Source of the DNA: Erythrobacter litoralis
Lineage (GTDB): Bacteria > Pseudomonadota > Alphaproteobacteria > Sphingomonadales > Sphingomonadaceae
Direction of reading: 5' to 3'
Assembly: GCF_001719165.1 (NCBI RefSeq)
Contig: NZ_CP017057.1
Location: 2,232,001-2,296,000, forward strand
DNA: 64,000 nt
Shown here piece after piece: positions 44,340-52,892 of the stretch (positions within the stretch are counted from its first letter, which is position 1; the number at the start of each line of letters is the position of its first letter). A model generated the notes under the pieces. It was given only the letters and a program-made list of their open reading frames with translations, ran no database searches and was not told the DNA's origin. Position numbers and translations under genes: made by a program.

Positions 44340-45004
44340 CAAAGCGGCCAGCTCTCCAATCGGTCTGCGCTGTCCCAGAACATCCATTCGAGCTGAGCTG
44401 AACGGCGATAGGCCAGGTGCATCCTCTCGATACTGCGCGCAGAGCATCGGGCGGCCACGCTGTCGAGCGTCGCAATGACCGCATCGACGGCTTCTGAGAA
44501 GTCTTCGCCCGCATAGGTTTCGATCCAGGCGCTGTAGGAGTTATTTGTAGCGGCGCTTTCGTGAATCGCTCTGCCCACTTCGCGGTAAATCCAGAAGCAA
44601 GGTAGGAGCGCGGCTAGCCCCACTTCGAACGGCGCCTGCGCGCAGGTTGCCTGAAGATAGCTCACATAGTGATTGCAGACTTGGCTGAGCTCAGCGGACG
44701 CAAAGTCTTGCGGGGATACGCCGAACCGCTCGAAATAGTCGGCATGCAGCTCGCGCTCGACGATAATCGTCACTTCGGCTGCCTTGGCGAACTGAACGAT
44801 ATGATCCGCATCCCAGCCTTTCGCGGCTACGAACGCCAAGCTGCGCGCGAAGCCTTCGAGGTAATGCGCATCCTGGATGATGTAGTGCCGAAACTTCTCC
44901 GGCGGTAGCACGCCTTCGGCAAGCTCGCGGTTAAAAGGCATGTCGCGGGTGGTTTCGAAGAGCGGCAGATTGGCCTGCCAGGCAGTCTGAGTGAAGCTGG
45001 TCAC
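44339..45004 (-). CDS. tenA: TenA-family aminopyrimidine aminohydrolase (thiaminase II)
   Basis: A 221-residue all-helical TenA, which salvages thiamine breakdown products by hydrolysing aminomethylpyrimidine to HMP. Family features: PFNRELAEGVLPPEKFRHYI (~23-42), IQDAHYLEGFARSLA (~43), IIVERELHADYFERFG (~76-91), and the active-site Cys in LAALLPCFWIYREVG (~128-142), followed by YSAWIETYAGEDF (~155). The Cys type (TenA_C) is therefore intact. GTG 45004, six bases after GGAG, is the best start; ATG 45049 would add 15 unconserved residues. It is coupled to the small gene downstream. No TPP riboswitch is visible upstream. The window also has thiL, the last step of the same cofactor pathway. Confidence 0.9.
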   Translation of the reverse strand: MTSFTQTAWQANLPLFETTRDMPFNRELAEGVLPPEKFRHYIIQDAHYLEGFARSLAFVAAKGWDADHIVQFAKAAEVTIIVERELHADYFERFGVSPQDFASAELSQVCNHYVSYLQATCAQAPFEVGLAALLPCFWIYREVGRAIHESAATNNSYSAWIETYAGEDFSEAVDAVIATLDSVAARCSARSIERMHLAYRRSAQLEWMFWDSADRLESWPL

Positions 45005-45260
45005 AGGGAACTCCAATCTTGAAAGACGAGCTAGAGGACGCTCATCCAATCCGCCACCGCAATATACACCATGAAGCGGTCCGCCACTTGCATCCTAAGG
45101 GTCCCTTCGCGCATCAGCGACGCGATGAACAAGTTTCGTCTGCTCTAAGGTTCTGCCAGCCCAAAAGCGGACCGACCGCTAACGAAAATCGAAGCGGACT
45201 GACCGCAAACGACCCCTTGGCGGACGGGCAACGGAGCTGACGCCATGCGCGCTGCGAAGC

Positions 45261-45830
45261 TCAGTTGGCCACCGATACAAGAACCTTATCGACTTTCGCT
45301 TGAATTTCGCCCGCATCCACTGCTGCTGCAAATATCTTGGCGCTCCCTTTGAGCTGCTCGAATGTTTCGAAGGAACAGACTTTCTCATCTCCCTTTACGC
45401 CTTCAACCGCCGCGACCTCTTTGGTGCACACCGGTTCGATTGTCTCGATCCTGCCATCACGCCAGCGAATGAACTGATAGCCTGAAATTCCGGTCGGTTT
45501 ACGTTTCCCTTTTTGCCCTTCCTCAGAGCCATAGCGTATCTCTTTTTCTTCCTTCACTGGGTCGGAGAACTGGAAGACGAACCATTCCGGGCTGACTTCC
45601 ATGAAATAAAAGCTTTCGGACCTGCCGTCCGCCCCGATCTCGTAGGCCATACCTGCGCCTTTGGAGATGGTCGCCACCTCTTGCGGATTGTCCCCGCTCG
45701 CAAAGGTTCCCTCAAAAGGAATATCTGAGGCGTTGCTGTCGTTAAGTATCGGCTCTTGCGAGATCCAGCACGCGGCCAAAGCCAGATAAAGCGGCGCGAT
45801 ACATAAAGCTTTCAGGCAACGTCTCAACAT
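45261..45830 (-). CDS. Hypothetical lipoprotein
   Basis: A 189-residue protein with a lipoprotein signal (LKALCIAPLYLALAAC, lipobox LAAC, Cys ~22), so probably membrane-anchored in the periplasm. The mature part is acidic and has no motif I recognise; FYFMEVSPEWFVFQFSD and GISGYQFIRWRDGRIETIEP suggest a small beta-rich domain, and VCTKEVAAVEG...KVCSFETF holds two Cys that could form a disulfide. ATG 45830 follows AAGGGGGAAG. It is AT-richer than the chromosomal genes and sits in the accessory stretch. The 256 bases before tenA (45,005-45,260) hold no supported gene, only near-repeats of GCGGACYGACCGC. Confidence 0.7.
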   Translation of the reverse strand: MLRRCLKALCIAPLYLALAACWISQEPILNDSNASDIPFEGTFASGDNPQEVATISKGAGMAYEIGADGRSESFYFMEVSPEWFVFQFSDPVKEEKEIRYGSEEGQKGKRKPTGISGYQFIRWRDGRIETIEPVCTKEVAAVEGVKGDEKVCSFETFEQLKGSAKIFAAAVDAGEIQAKVDKVLVSVAN

Positions 45831-46172
45831 GATGGCTTCCCCCTTCTTGGATCCGTGGCCTGTCAATGTTTGGAGCAAACGGAAAATGCAGTCCACTAGC
45901 CGGTGAGAGATGTCCGCTCACTACCCATGAGCGGTCATGAGCGGGCAGCCGCCCCGATCCTGAAACCTGCCGGACAGCTTCAACGGGTTGTTCGCCAGAA
46001 GCCGAAATTCTCAAACCGACCCCATTTCGGATGCCGCAAATGGCCAAGGTGACATACAAAACTTTTCAAAAGTGAAGGCTGTTCAACTGCTAGATCAAAA
46101 CCAGGGCGGCACCGAAAGCTCAGTGTTTCATCGACCCTTGCACCGGTCGCATCTAGCGGCAATGATTGCTTT

Positions 46173-46933
46173 ATGCCGTCGCCAAAATCAGATTCATCGC
46201 CCCCGATCAGCCCATCTGAGCGCGAAGTGCTGGCAATGTTGGCTGAGGGTCATACTGCGAAATCCATCGCGACGGAGCTCAACCTGTCAGTAAACGCAGT
46301 CAACGAAAGGCTGCGCGAGGCGCGCCGCAAAACGGGTGCCGCCAGCAGCCGCGAACTGGCCCGCCATCTGGCTGCACAAGAAAATTGGGACAAGGAAACT
46401 GGGGTTTCGAGCGTCGCGATGCCTGATGCAGAGCCGGAGACGCCTGGCGCAGCCATAATGGCTCGCCAACAACCAAGGAGTCTCATCATCATGTTCATCA
46501 CTGTTGCTGCATCGCTCTCGCCGTCGTGGGCGTGCAGAATGCTTCTACTTCGACTCAGGAAATTTCCGAACCAGTAGGATCGGAAGCGAGCGTTTCGCGC
46601 GGTGTATCTGCGCTAGATCCTTTTCAAACTCGTTTCGACGCAGAAACGCGTGACAGTGATTGGGCGGCTCCCGCCGAACTGCGCGCCTTGGCGTTTTTCA
46701 CTCTCGTCGATGGCGTCCGCTCGGTCCAGGTCCATTGCGCAGCTACTTTGTGCCGTGTCGAAGGCCGCGTGGTGCCTGATGCAATGAAGGGCGCCAAAGG
46801 AGAAGTGCGAGGAGACGCATTGCGTGATCGCCTACGAGGGGCCGGGCTAGAGATGACGGCTGCGGGCTTTCGTGACGCTCCGAATAAGGTGGAGGGGGGC
46901 AAGTTTACCGCCTTCCTGCGCCGTGCTGGCTGA
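46173..46933 (+). pseudogene. LuxR-type HTH protein with membrane anchor, frameshifted
   Basis: The N-terminal ~70 residues form a GerE/LuxR helix-turn-helix: PSEREVLAMLAEGHTAKSIA and LNLSVNAVNERLREARRKTG. After a linker, PRSLIIMFITVAA begins a membrane segment, but the frame then changes near 46,513; IALAVVGVQNAS in the next frame completes the helix and continues to a periplasmic domain (FDAETRDSDWAAPAELRALA ... VQVHCAATLCRVEGRVV) ending at 46,933. Restoring one base gives a continuous 253-residue protein. An HTH-TM-periplasmic layout implies a one-component membrane sensor. The 276-base region before it (45,897-46,172) has no supported gene. Confidence 0.65.
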
Positions 46934-47426
46934 GATCATCCTCCGTGCGACGACATCGTATTAGCGTCGCACAGTGGAATGAATTCGATTTCAGATGGTT
47001 TGAGCCCAAAGCCGCCGTTCCGAATTCCACCCATTCTGAGCCGTTTGGAGCGCTCTGTCTGCCCCCCGCTAGCAGACCGACCCATTGGACTGTTATACTC
47101 CTAAAACCTGACCGACAGGAGGCGCATATCCAGCTATTCTCTTCGCGCGGAAGGTCCATCCGGTAGAAGTATGCTGTCTTAACTTGACCGTCATTGCCGT
47201 TCAGAAGGGTGATTGTGATTTTGTCGTCATCCGGTCCGGGTTGAATCGATAAGACCTCGCGATCGGATGTGTCAGGCTCTTCTCGGATGAGATCTTCGAC
47301 TGTCGCTTGAGGCCCTCCGTCCTGATCAACTCGAAAGACGTCGGCCTCATAGTTGCCCCGCTCTTCGTTCGCGTATGTGAATGAAGGCGATAACGCTGCA
47401 CCGAGAAACAGCACAAAATCGATCAA
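46905..47426 (-). CDS. Hypothetical secreted protein
   Basis: A start TTG 47426 has an excellent ribosome-binding site (AAAGGAG, six-base spacing) and is followed by a signal peptide (IDFVLFLGAALSPSFTYA). The next ~70 residues, acidic and with ITITLLNGNDGQVKTAYFYR, look like a folded beta-rich domain. Beyond that (WICASCRSGF onward) the sequence looks like read-through; another frame stops near 47,100 after AGYAPPVGQVLGV, and the long reading overlaps the convergent LuxR-HTH gene by 29 bases. A single indel near 47,130-47,150 is therefore likely, and the true protein may be ~110 residues. No family recognised. Confidence 0.45.
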   Translation of the reverse strand: MIDFVLFLGAALSPSFTYANEERGNYEADVFRVDQDGGPQATVEDLIREEPDTSDREVLSIQPGPDDDKITITLLNGNDGQVKTAYFYRMDLPREENSWICASCRSGFRSITVQWVGLLAGGRQSAPNGSEWVEFGTAALGSNHLKSNSFHCATLIRCRRTEDDLSQHGAGRR

Positions 47427-47568
47427 GCTAAACTCCTTTGAGTCTAGAAATCGGCATCAGTTAGATCGATTAGTTTCTATCTGACACAAGGTCGGTTCAC
47501 CACCCACGACAAGACATCGAGGGCTAATCTGAGCGCTCCTCAATGCGGACATTCGGTTGCTTGAGCTT

Positions 47569-47595
47569 GCCGCCGACCTCTGGAAGGCCGGCGGC
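47569..47595 (-). terminator. Hairpin after the integrase fragment
   Basis: GCCGCCG (47569-47575) pairs with CGGCGGC (47589-47595), with inner CCT/AGG pairing. It lies nine bases past the integrase stop on the minus strand, as expected for a terminator of that gene. Confidence 0.5.
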
Positions 47596-47603
47596 AATGA
47601 CGA

Positions 47604-47694
47604 TCAAATCTCAGTCTTCTCCGCGAGAGTGAGCGCATCCTCTATATCGACACCAAGATACCGGACGGTGTTCTCGATCTTGGAATGGCCGAGC
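47604..47694 (-). pseudogene. Tyrosine integrase, C-terminal end only
   Basis: Thirty codons on the minus strand read LGHSKIENTVRYLGVDIEDA followed by LTLAEKTEI and a stop. LGHS plus TVRYLG with the nucleophile Tyr is the catalytic C-terminus of a phage-type tyrosine recombinase. Upstream of this point the frame runs into M16 peptidase sequence, so the rest of the integrase is missing at this junction. In the real chromosome it should continue to the right; finding that continuation would settle what this join is. Confidence 0.85.
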
Positions 47695-49303
47695 CCGCAG
47701 CTGAAACGCGCACCCATGCCGCCTATGTCAGCGGCGCGCTGCGGCTGGTCGACGACGGCACGATCCCGACCGAACCTGAATTCCGGCTCGCTCTGTTCGA
47801 GAAACTCGCCGCGCGAATCACGCCCGAGACGGTCCATGACGCATTGATCGAGGATGCCGCCCCGCTCGAAGAGCCGCTGATCCGCGTCGAGGGCCGCACG
47901 GCCCCCTCAGGCGGAGAGGACGCGCTGCGCGGCGCCTTTGCCGAGGCGATGGCGCTCCCCATCGCTCCGCCGGACGAGGCCGGCGCGCTGGCCTTCGCCT
48001 ACGGGGATTTCGGCGAGCCCGGAAACGTGGTCGAGGACCGGGTGGACGAACGGCTCGGCATCCGCCTCGTTGCCTTCGACAACGGCGTGCGGCTCAATCT
48101 CAGGCGCACCGATATCCGCAAGGACCGGCTGCAGGTGCGCATCGCCGTGGATGGCGGGCAATTGCTCGAGACGGTCGAGGACCCGCTCGCCACCGCCATG
48201 GTCGTCGCACTGGCCGGCGCGGGCTCGGCGCGCACAGCCAGGACGAGCTCGCGACGATCCTTGCCGGGCGCACGGTGAGCTTCGGTGTGTCGTCGGCGAG
48301 CGACAGCTTCGTCGTCACCGGAGGGACGACGCCGCGCGATCTCGAACTGCAATTGCAGCTCGCCGCCGCGCTGCTGACCGATCCTGGCTACCGGCCCGAG
48401 GGCGAGGAGCGCTATGCCCGCTCGGTCGAGAACTATTTCGCCAGTCTCGACGCCACTCCGGGGCGTGCGCTGGGGACCGCGATCGGCGGAATCCTGTCGG
48501 ACGGCGACCCGCGCTTCACGCTGCAGCCGCAGGAGGCCTATCTGGCGAAGGATTTCGCCCAGCTGCTCGATGTCCTCGCGGACCGGTTCGAACGCGGGGC
48601 GATCGAGGTCGCGATCGTCGGCGATATCGAGGAGGACGAGGCGATCGCAGCGGTCGCGGCGACGCTCGGCGCGCTGCCACGGCGCGAGGCGTCATTCCGC
48701 GAGCGGACCGAGGCGCGCAAGCGGACCTTCACCAGAGACCGGAGCCCGCGCGTGCTGACCCATGCGGGCGAGGCGGACCAGGCGCTCGTGCGCCTGACAT
48801 GGCCGACCACCGACGATTCCGACCACGAGGAAGCGCTCCGCCTCGCGGTGCTCGCCCGCGCGGTTCGGATCGCGCTCACCGATAGCCTGCGCGAGGAACT
48901 GGGCGAGGCCTATTCGCCGGGCGCCAGCTCCTCACCCAGCCGGACCTATGAAGGTTACGGCACTTTCCAGGTCCAGGCCGCGCTAGATGTCGCATCGGTC
49001 GACATTGCGCGCGCGGCGATTGTCGGCGTGGTCGAGGATTTCCGAGCCGGAAAGATCGATGCCGACACGATCGAGCGGGCCAAGCGGCCGCTGCTCGAGG
49101 ATTACCAGAACGCGCTCAAGACGCTGACCGGCTGGATGAACCTCGTGCGGCGCGTCCAGAGCGAGCCCGAGCGGATCGACCGCTGGCTTGCCGTGCCCGA
49201 ACGGCTCGGGCGGATCGGCGCGCAGGAGATCGCGGCGGCGGCCGAGCGCTGGCTCGATCCGGCAGGCGCGGTCGAAATCCTCGTCCTGCCCAGGGGCGAT
49301 TGA
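47695..49303 (+). pseudogene. M16 peptidase, copy 2, 5' truncated and frameshifted
   Basis: Corresponds to codon ~419 to the end of the gene at 26,521. The signal peptide, the zinc motif and the distal Glu are all missing, so it cannot be active. A G is also lost near 48,217 (GGCGGCGGG-type run), splitting what remains. It reads out of the integrase fragment at its left end. Confidence 0.95.
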
Positions 49304-49397
49304 CCGCCGGCAGGGCCTGCCAAGGCCGCCACCAGAAAGGGCAGCACAAAAAAAGGGCCGGCAAGTCGCCTCTTGCCCGCCCCCATTCTGGAAGTGG

Positions 49398-49418
49398 TCC
49401 GGGCTTGATACGCCCGGA
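49398..49418. terminator. Hairpin between M16 fragment and receptor, copy 2
   Basis: Same TCCGGGC/GCCCGGA hairpin as at 29,480-29,500, between the convergent ends of the M16 fragment and the receptor gene. Confidence 0.5.
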
Positions 49419-49437
49419 ACCGTGTCGTTGTGGCGCC

Positions 49438-51640
49438 TTAGTAATCGACCCCGAAGGAAACGCCAACCACCCGCGGATCGTTCACGAAAGCGGTAAGGTT
49501 GTTGAAGTCGACCGCGCCGAGGATGTTGTCCTCATTTGTGATGTTGCGCGCGAACAGGGCGACTTCCCACTGGCCGTCGCCGCCCGAATAGCCGATGCGA
49601 AGGCCGCCCTCGATCCGGCTGTCGGCGTTGAATTCGGCGCTTTCGTAGAGGAAGAAGTTCGTCTCGCCGAGATAGATCCAGTCGGTGAAGATGAAGAATT
49701 CGCCCGAATTGCCCACCGGAACGCCATAGCGCGCGGTGAAATCGCCGCTCCATTCGGGTGCGTTAGGGAATGGATTGCCGTCCACCAGCGCAAAGCCGTT
49801 CGCATTGAGCGGGTCGAGCACGGTGCATTGCGCGCACACGCCCACGGCAAGGCTGTCGTCGTTGATCTGCGTGTCGTTATAGGCGAGCCCTAGCGTCAGC
49901 GTGATGTTCGGGGTCGGCTGGAACGCGGTGTCGAATTCAAAGCCCCAGGCCTCGCCTTCATTCGCATTGATCAGCTGGACGAGATTGCCCGCCCCGCCGA
50001 CGGCGGTGAACTGCGGGTCCTCGACCGTGTAGTAGAAGGCCGAACCGTTGATCCGCACCTTGCGGTCGGCGAACTCGCTCTTGAAGCCCGCCTCGTAGCT
50101 GGTGATGTTCTCCGACTGCGCGACCGAAGGCGCGGCGAAGAAGGCGACGTCGCGGCCCTGGATGGTCGGCGCGCGAAACGCATTGGCGACGCGGGCATAG
50201 ACGCTGGTCGTGTCGGTCACGTCGGCGAAGATGCTGACGTCCCAGTCGATGTTGTCGTCCTGCACGCTGACCGGCTGGAGCGGCGCGCCCGAGCGCACGA
50301 AGAAGTCCTTCTCGTCGTCGGTGTAGCGCAGCCCTGCGGTCACGCGCAGCGCCTCCGTCAGTTCGTAGCTCGCCTGCCCGAAGACCGCCCAGGCGGTGTT
50401 GGTGTGATTGACGGTGACGGGCGGCGGAAAGGTGAAGCCGACGGTCGTCACGTCGAAATCGCTGTCGAAGATGAACCCGCCGACCTGCCAGGACAGAGGC
50501 CCGTCGCCGTTCGAGGCGAGGCGCACTTCGTGGGTCAGCTGTTCGAGATCGATCGAATCCTGCGTGTCGGAGGGGAACGGGATGAAGCCCGGCCCCGTCA
50601 CGAGATTGCCCCCGTCGATATCGCCGCGGCTGAAGCCTTCGCTGGTCCAGTAGCTGGTGATCGAGGTGAGGGTGGCGAAATCGTATTCGTAGGACGCATT
50701 GAGCGTCGCGCCGAACTGGTTGTACTCGGCCGGATTGCCGCCGCCCGCATCGTAGAACACAGTGTCGCGGTCATAGTTCTGGTTCAACTCGTTGCTGCCG
50801 GGCGACAGAACGTTCGCGCGAAAGAAGGTCGATGACCCGTCGAGATCGCGGAAATTGACCTGGGCGAGGATCTCGCTGCGTTCGTCCGGCGTCCACAGCA
50901 GCTGGCCGCGAATGGCGAAATCGGTGAACCCGCCGAGCGCATTCTCCTCGCCGGTGAAGCCGTTGTCGATCCAGTCGCCGCGGGCGCTGGAACTGGGTCG
51001 AGACGCGGAAGGCCAGCTTGTCCTCCACGATCGCCCCGCCGACCGCGCCGGTCAGCGAAGCCGTGTCGAGCGAACCGAAGCTGAGACCGGCCTGGACGTC
51101 GGGCTCGAACCCGGGCTTGACGGTTTCGATCTTGACGATGCCCGCCGGCGTGTTGCGACCGAACAGCGTGCCCTGCGGCCCGCGCAGCACTTCGACGCGC
51201 TGGACATCGAAGATCGGGAAGCTCTTGAGCGTCACGTTCTCGAGCACGATTTCATCGAGGATCACCGAAACCGGCTGCGAGGCGGCAAGGTCGAAATCGG
51301 TGTTGCCCAGCCCGCGAATGTAGAACCGCGGCGCGACGCGCCCGTTCGAGCTTTCAACATTGAGGCCGGGCGCAGCGCCGGCAAGCGCGGTCGTGTCGGC
51401 AGCGCCCGAGAAGATGAGATTGACGCGCTGTTCGTCGAGGATGTCGGCGGAGACGGCCACGTCCTGCAGGCTTTCCTCGCGCCGGTTGGCGGTGACGATG
51501 ATCGTCGGCAATTCGCCTTCGGAGCTCTGCGCGGTCTCGTCGTCCTGCGCGGCTGCGGGCGCGGCAAACCCGATGCCGGCGGCCGCGATAAGGCTGGTGG
51601 AGGCCCAGAGGGCGCGCACGAAAGGAATACGCTGTGACAT
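49438..51640 (-). pseudogene. TonB-dependent receptor, copy 2, frameshifted
   Basis: Same gene as 29,520-31,721. One additional G at 50,982-50,984 puts the signal peptide and plug (51,640 to about 50,985) out of frame with the barrel. The copy 1 reading is uninterrupted and is the one to trust; everything else matches it. Confidence 0.93.
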
Positions 51641-51923
51641 GGTGGAAATTCCCTTTGCTTGTCACGGAGAGAGGGACGTGACGCCCGCGGGCTGGCAGAT
51701 TTGCCCGATTCTGGCGAGATGCGGCGGTGCACAAACGACGCAAAAGCGGCATTTCCGGGTCATTCCCGTATCACCTGTGGCAAAGGGGTTACATCTGTCA
51801 GCATCCCGGCGCGCGTCCCATCCCGGCGCGATCCCGGGGAGAGCCGCGAGGAACCCCCTCCCCCTGACGCCCAAGCCTCGCTATAGGCGCACCGCGCAAG
51901 ACCCACATTCGCAGGAACCGCCC

Positions 51924-52166
51924 ATGAAAATCCGCATCCTCGTCCGCCTCAAGCCCGGCGTGCTCGATCCGCAGGGACGCGCCGTGCACCACGCACTGGA
52001 CGGGCTCGGCTTCGCGGGCATCGAGGACGTGCGCGTGGGCCGGATGATCGAACTCGAAGTCGCCGACGGCACCACCGACGAGACGCTGGCGAAGATGTGC
52101 GAACAGCTCCTCGCCAACATGGTGATCGAGGATTACGTCATCGAACGTGCAGGGGAGCAGGGCTGA
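51924..52166 (+). CDS. purS: PurS, copy 2
   Basis: Identical in sequence to the 80-residue PurS at 32,005-32,247, with the same one-base overlap with purQ. If the duplication is real, the cell has two purSQ pairs; if it is an artefact, this is the same locus counted twice. Confidence 0.93.
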   Translation: MKIRILVRLKPGVLDPQGRAVHHALDGLGFAGIEDVRVGRMIELEVADGTTDETLAKMCEQLLANMVIEDYVIERAGEQG

Positions 52167-52855
52167 TGGGCTTTCGCGCAGGGGTCGTCACCTTCCCCGG
52201 CTCGAACTGCGACCGGGACATGGCGGTGGCGCTGGAGAAGGTCTCCGGCGAACCCGCGATCCGCATCTGGCACGGCGAGGCGAGCCTGCCCGAGCGGCTC
52301 GACCTGATCGCGCTTCCGGGCGGCTTTTCCTATGGCGATTACCTGCGTTCGGGCGCGATGGCGGCGAAAAGCCCGATCCTGCGCGCCGTCATCGATGCAG
52401 CAGAACGCGGCGTGCCGGTCCTCGGCGTGTGCAACGGCTTTCAGGTCCTGACCGAAGCGGGCCTGCTGCCGGGTGCGCTGATGCGCAATGCGAACCAGAC
52501 CTTCATCTGCCGCACCGTCCCGCTGACGGTCGAAAACACCGACAGTATCTTCACCCACGGATTCGAGGCTGGCGAGACGATCCGCATCCCCGTCGCCCAC
52601 CACGACGGCAATTACTTCGCCGACGATGCCACGCTCGACCGGCTGGAGGGCGAAGGCCGCGTCGCCTTGCGCTATGGCGAAACCTGCAACGGATCGCGCC
52701 GCGACATTGCAGGCGTGCTGAGCGCCAATGGCCGCGTGCTTGGCATGATGCCGCATCCCGAACGCGCGATCGAACCGGTGAGCCACCCCTCGCTCGGCGG
52801 GCCGGACGGGCGGCGATTCTTCGAGAACCTGATCGGCGCACTCGCCTCGGCCTGA
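52166..52855 (+). CDS. purQ: PurQ, copy 2
   Basis: Identical to the 229-residue PurQ at 32,247-32,936, with the catalytic Cys in GVCNGFQ and the His-Glu pair in PHPERAIEP. Again no purL follows; the convergent GGDEF-EAL gene ends 37 bases away. Confidence 0.94.
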   Translation: MGFRAGVVTFPGSNCDRDMAVALEKVSGEPAIRIWHGEASLPERLDLIALPGGFSYGDYLRSGAMAAKSPILRAVIDAAERGVPVLGVCNGFQVLTEAGLLPGALMRNANQTFICRTVPLTVENTDSIFTHGFEAGETIRIPVAHHDGNYFADDATLDRLEGEGRVALRYGETCNGSRRDIAGVLSANGRVLGMMPHPERAIEPVSHPSLGGPDGRRFFENLIGALASA

Positions 52856-52892
52856 CCCTGATTCGCAGGCGCAGGCTTAGGTGCGCAAGGGC

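Noticed and set aside
45005..45130. TPP riboswitch upstream of tenA
   Set aside because: The conserved CTGAGA and ACC-TGAT-CTGG blocks of the THI element are not present on the minus strand.
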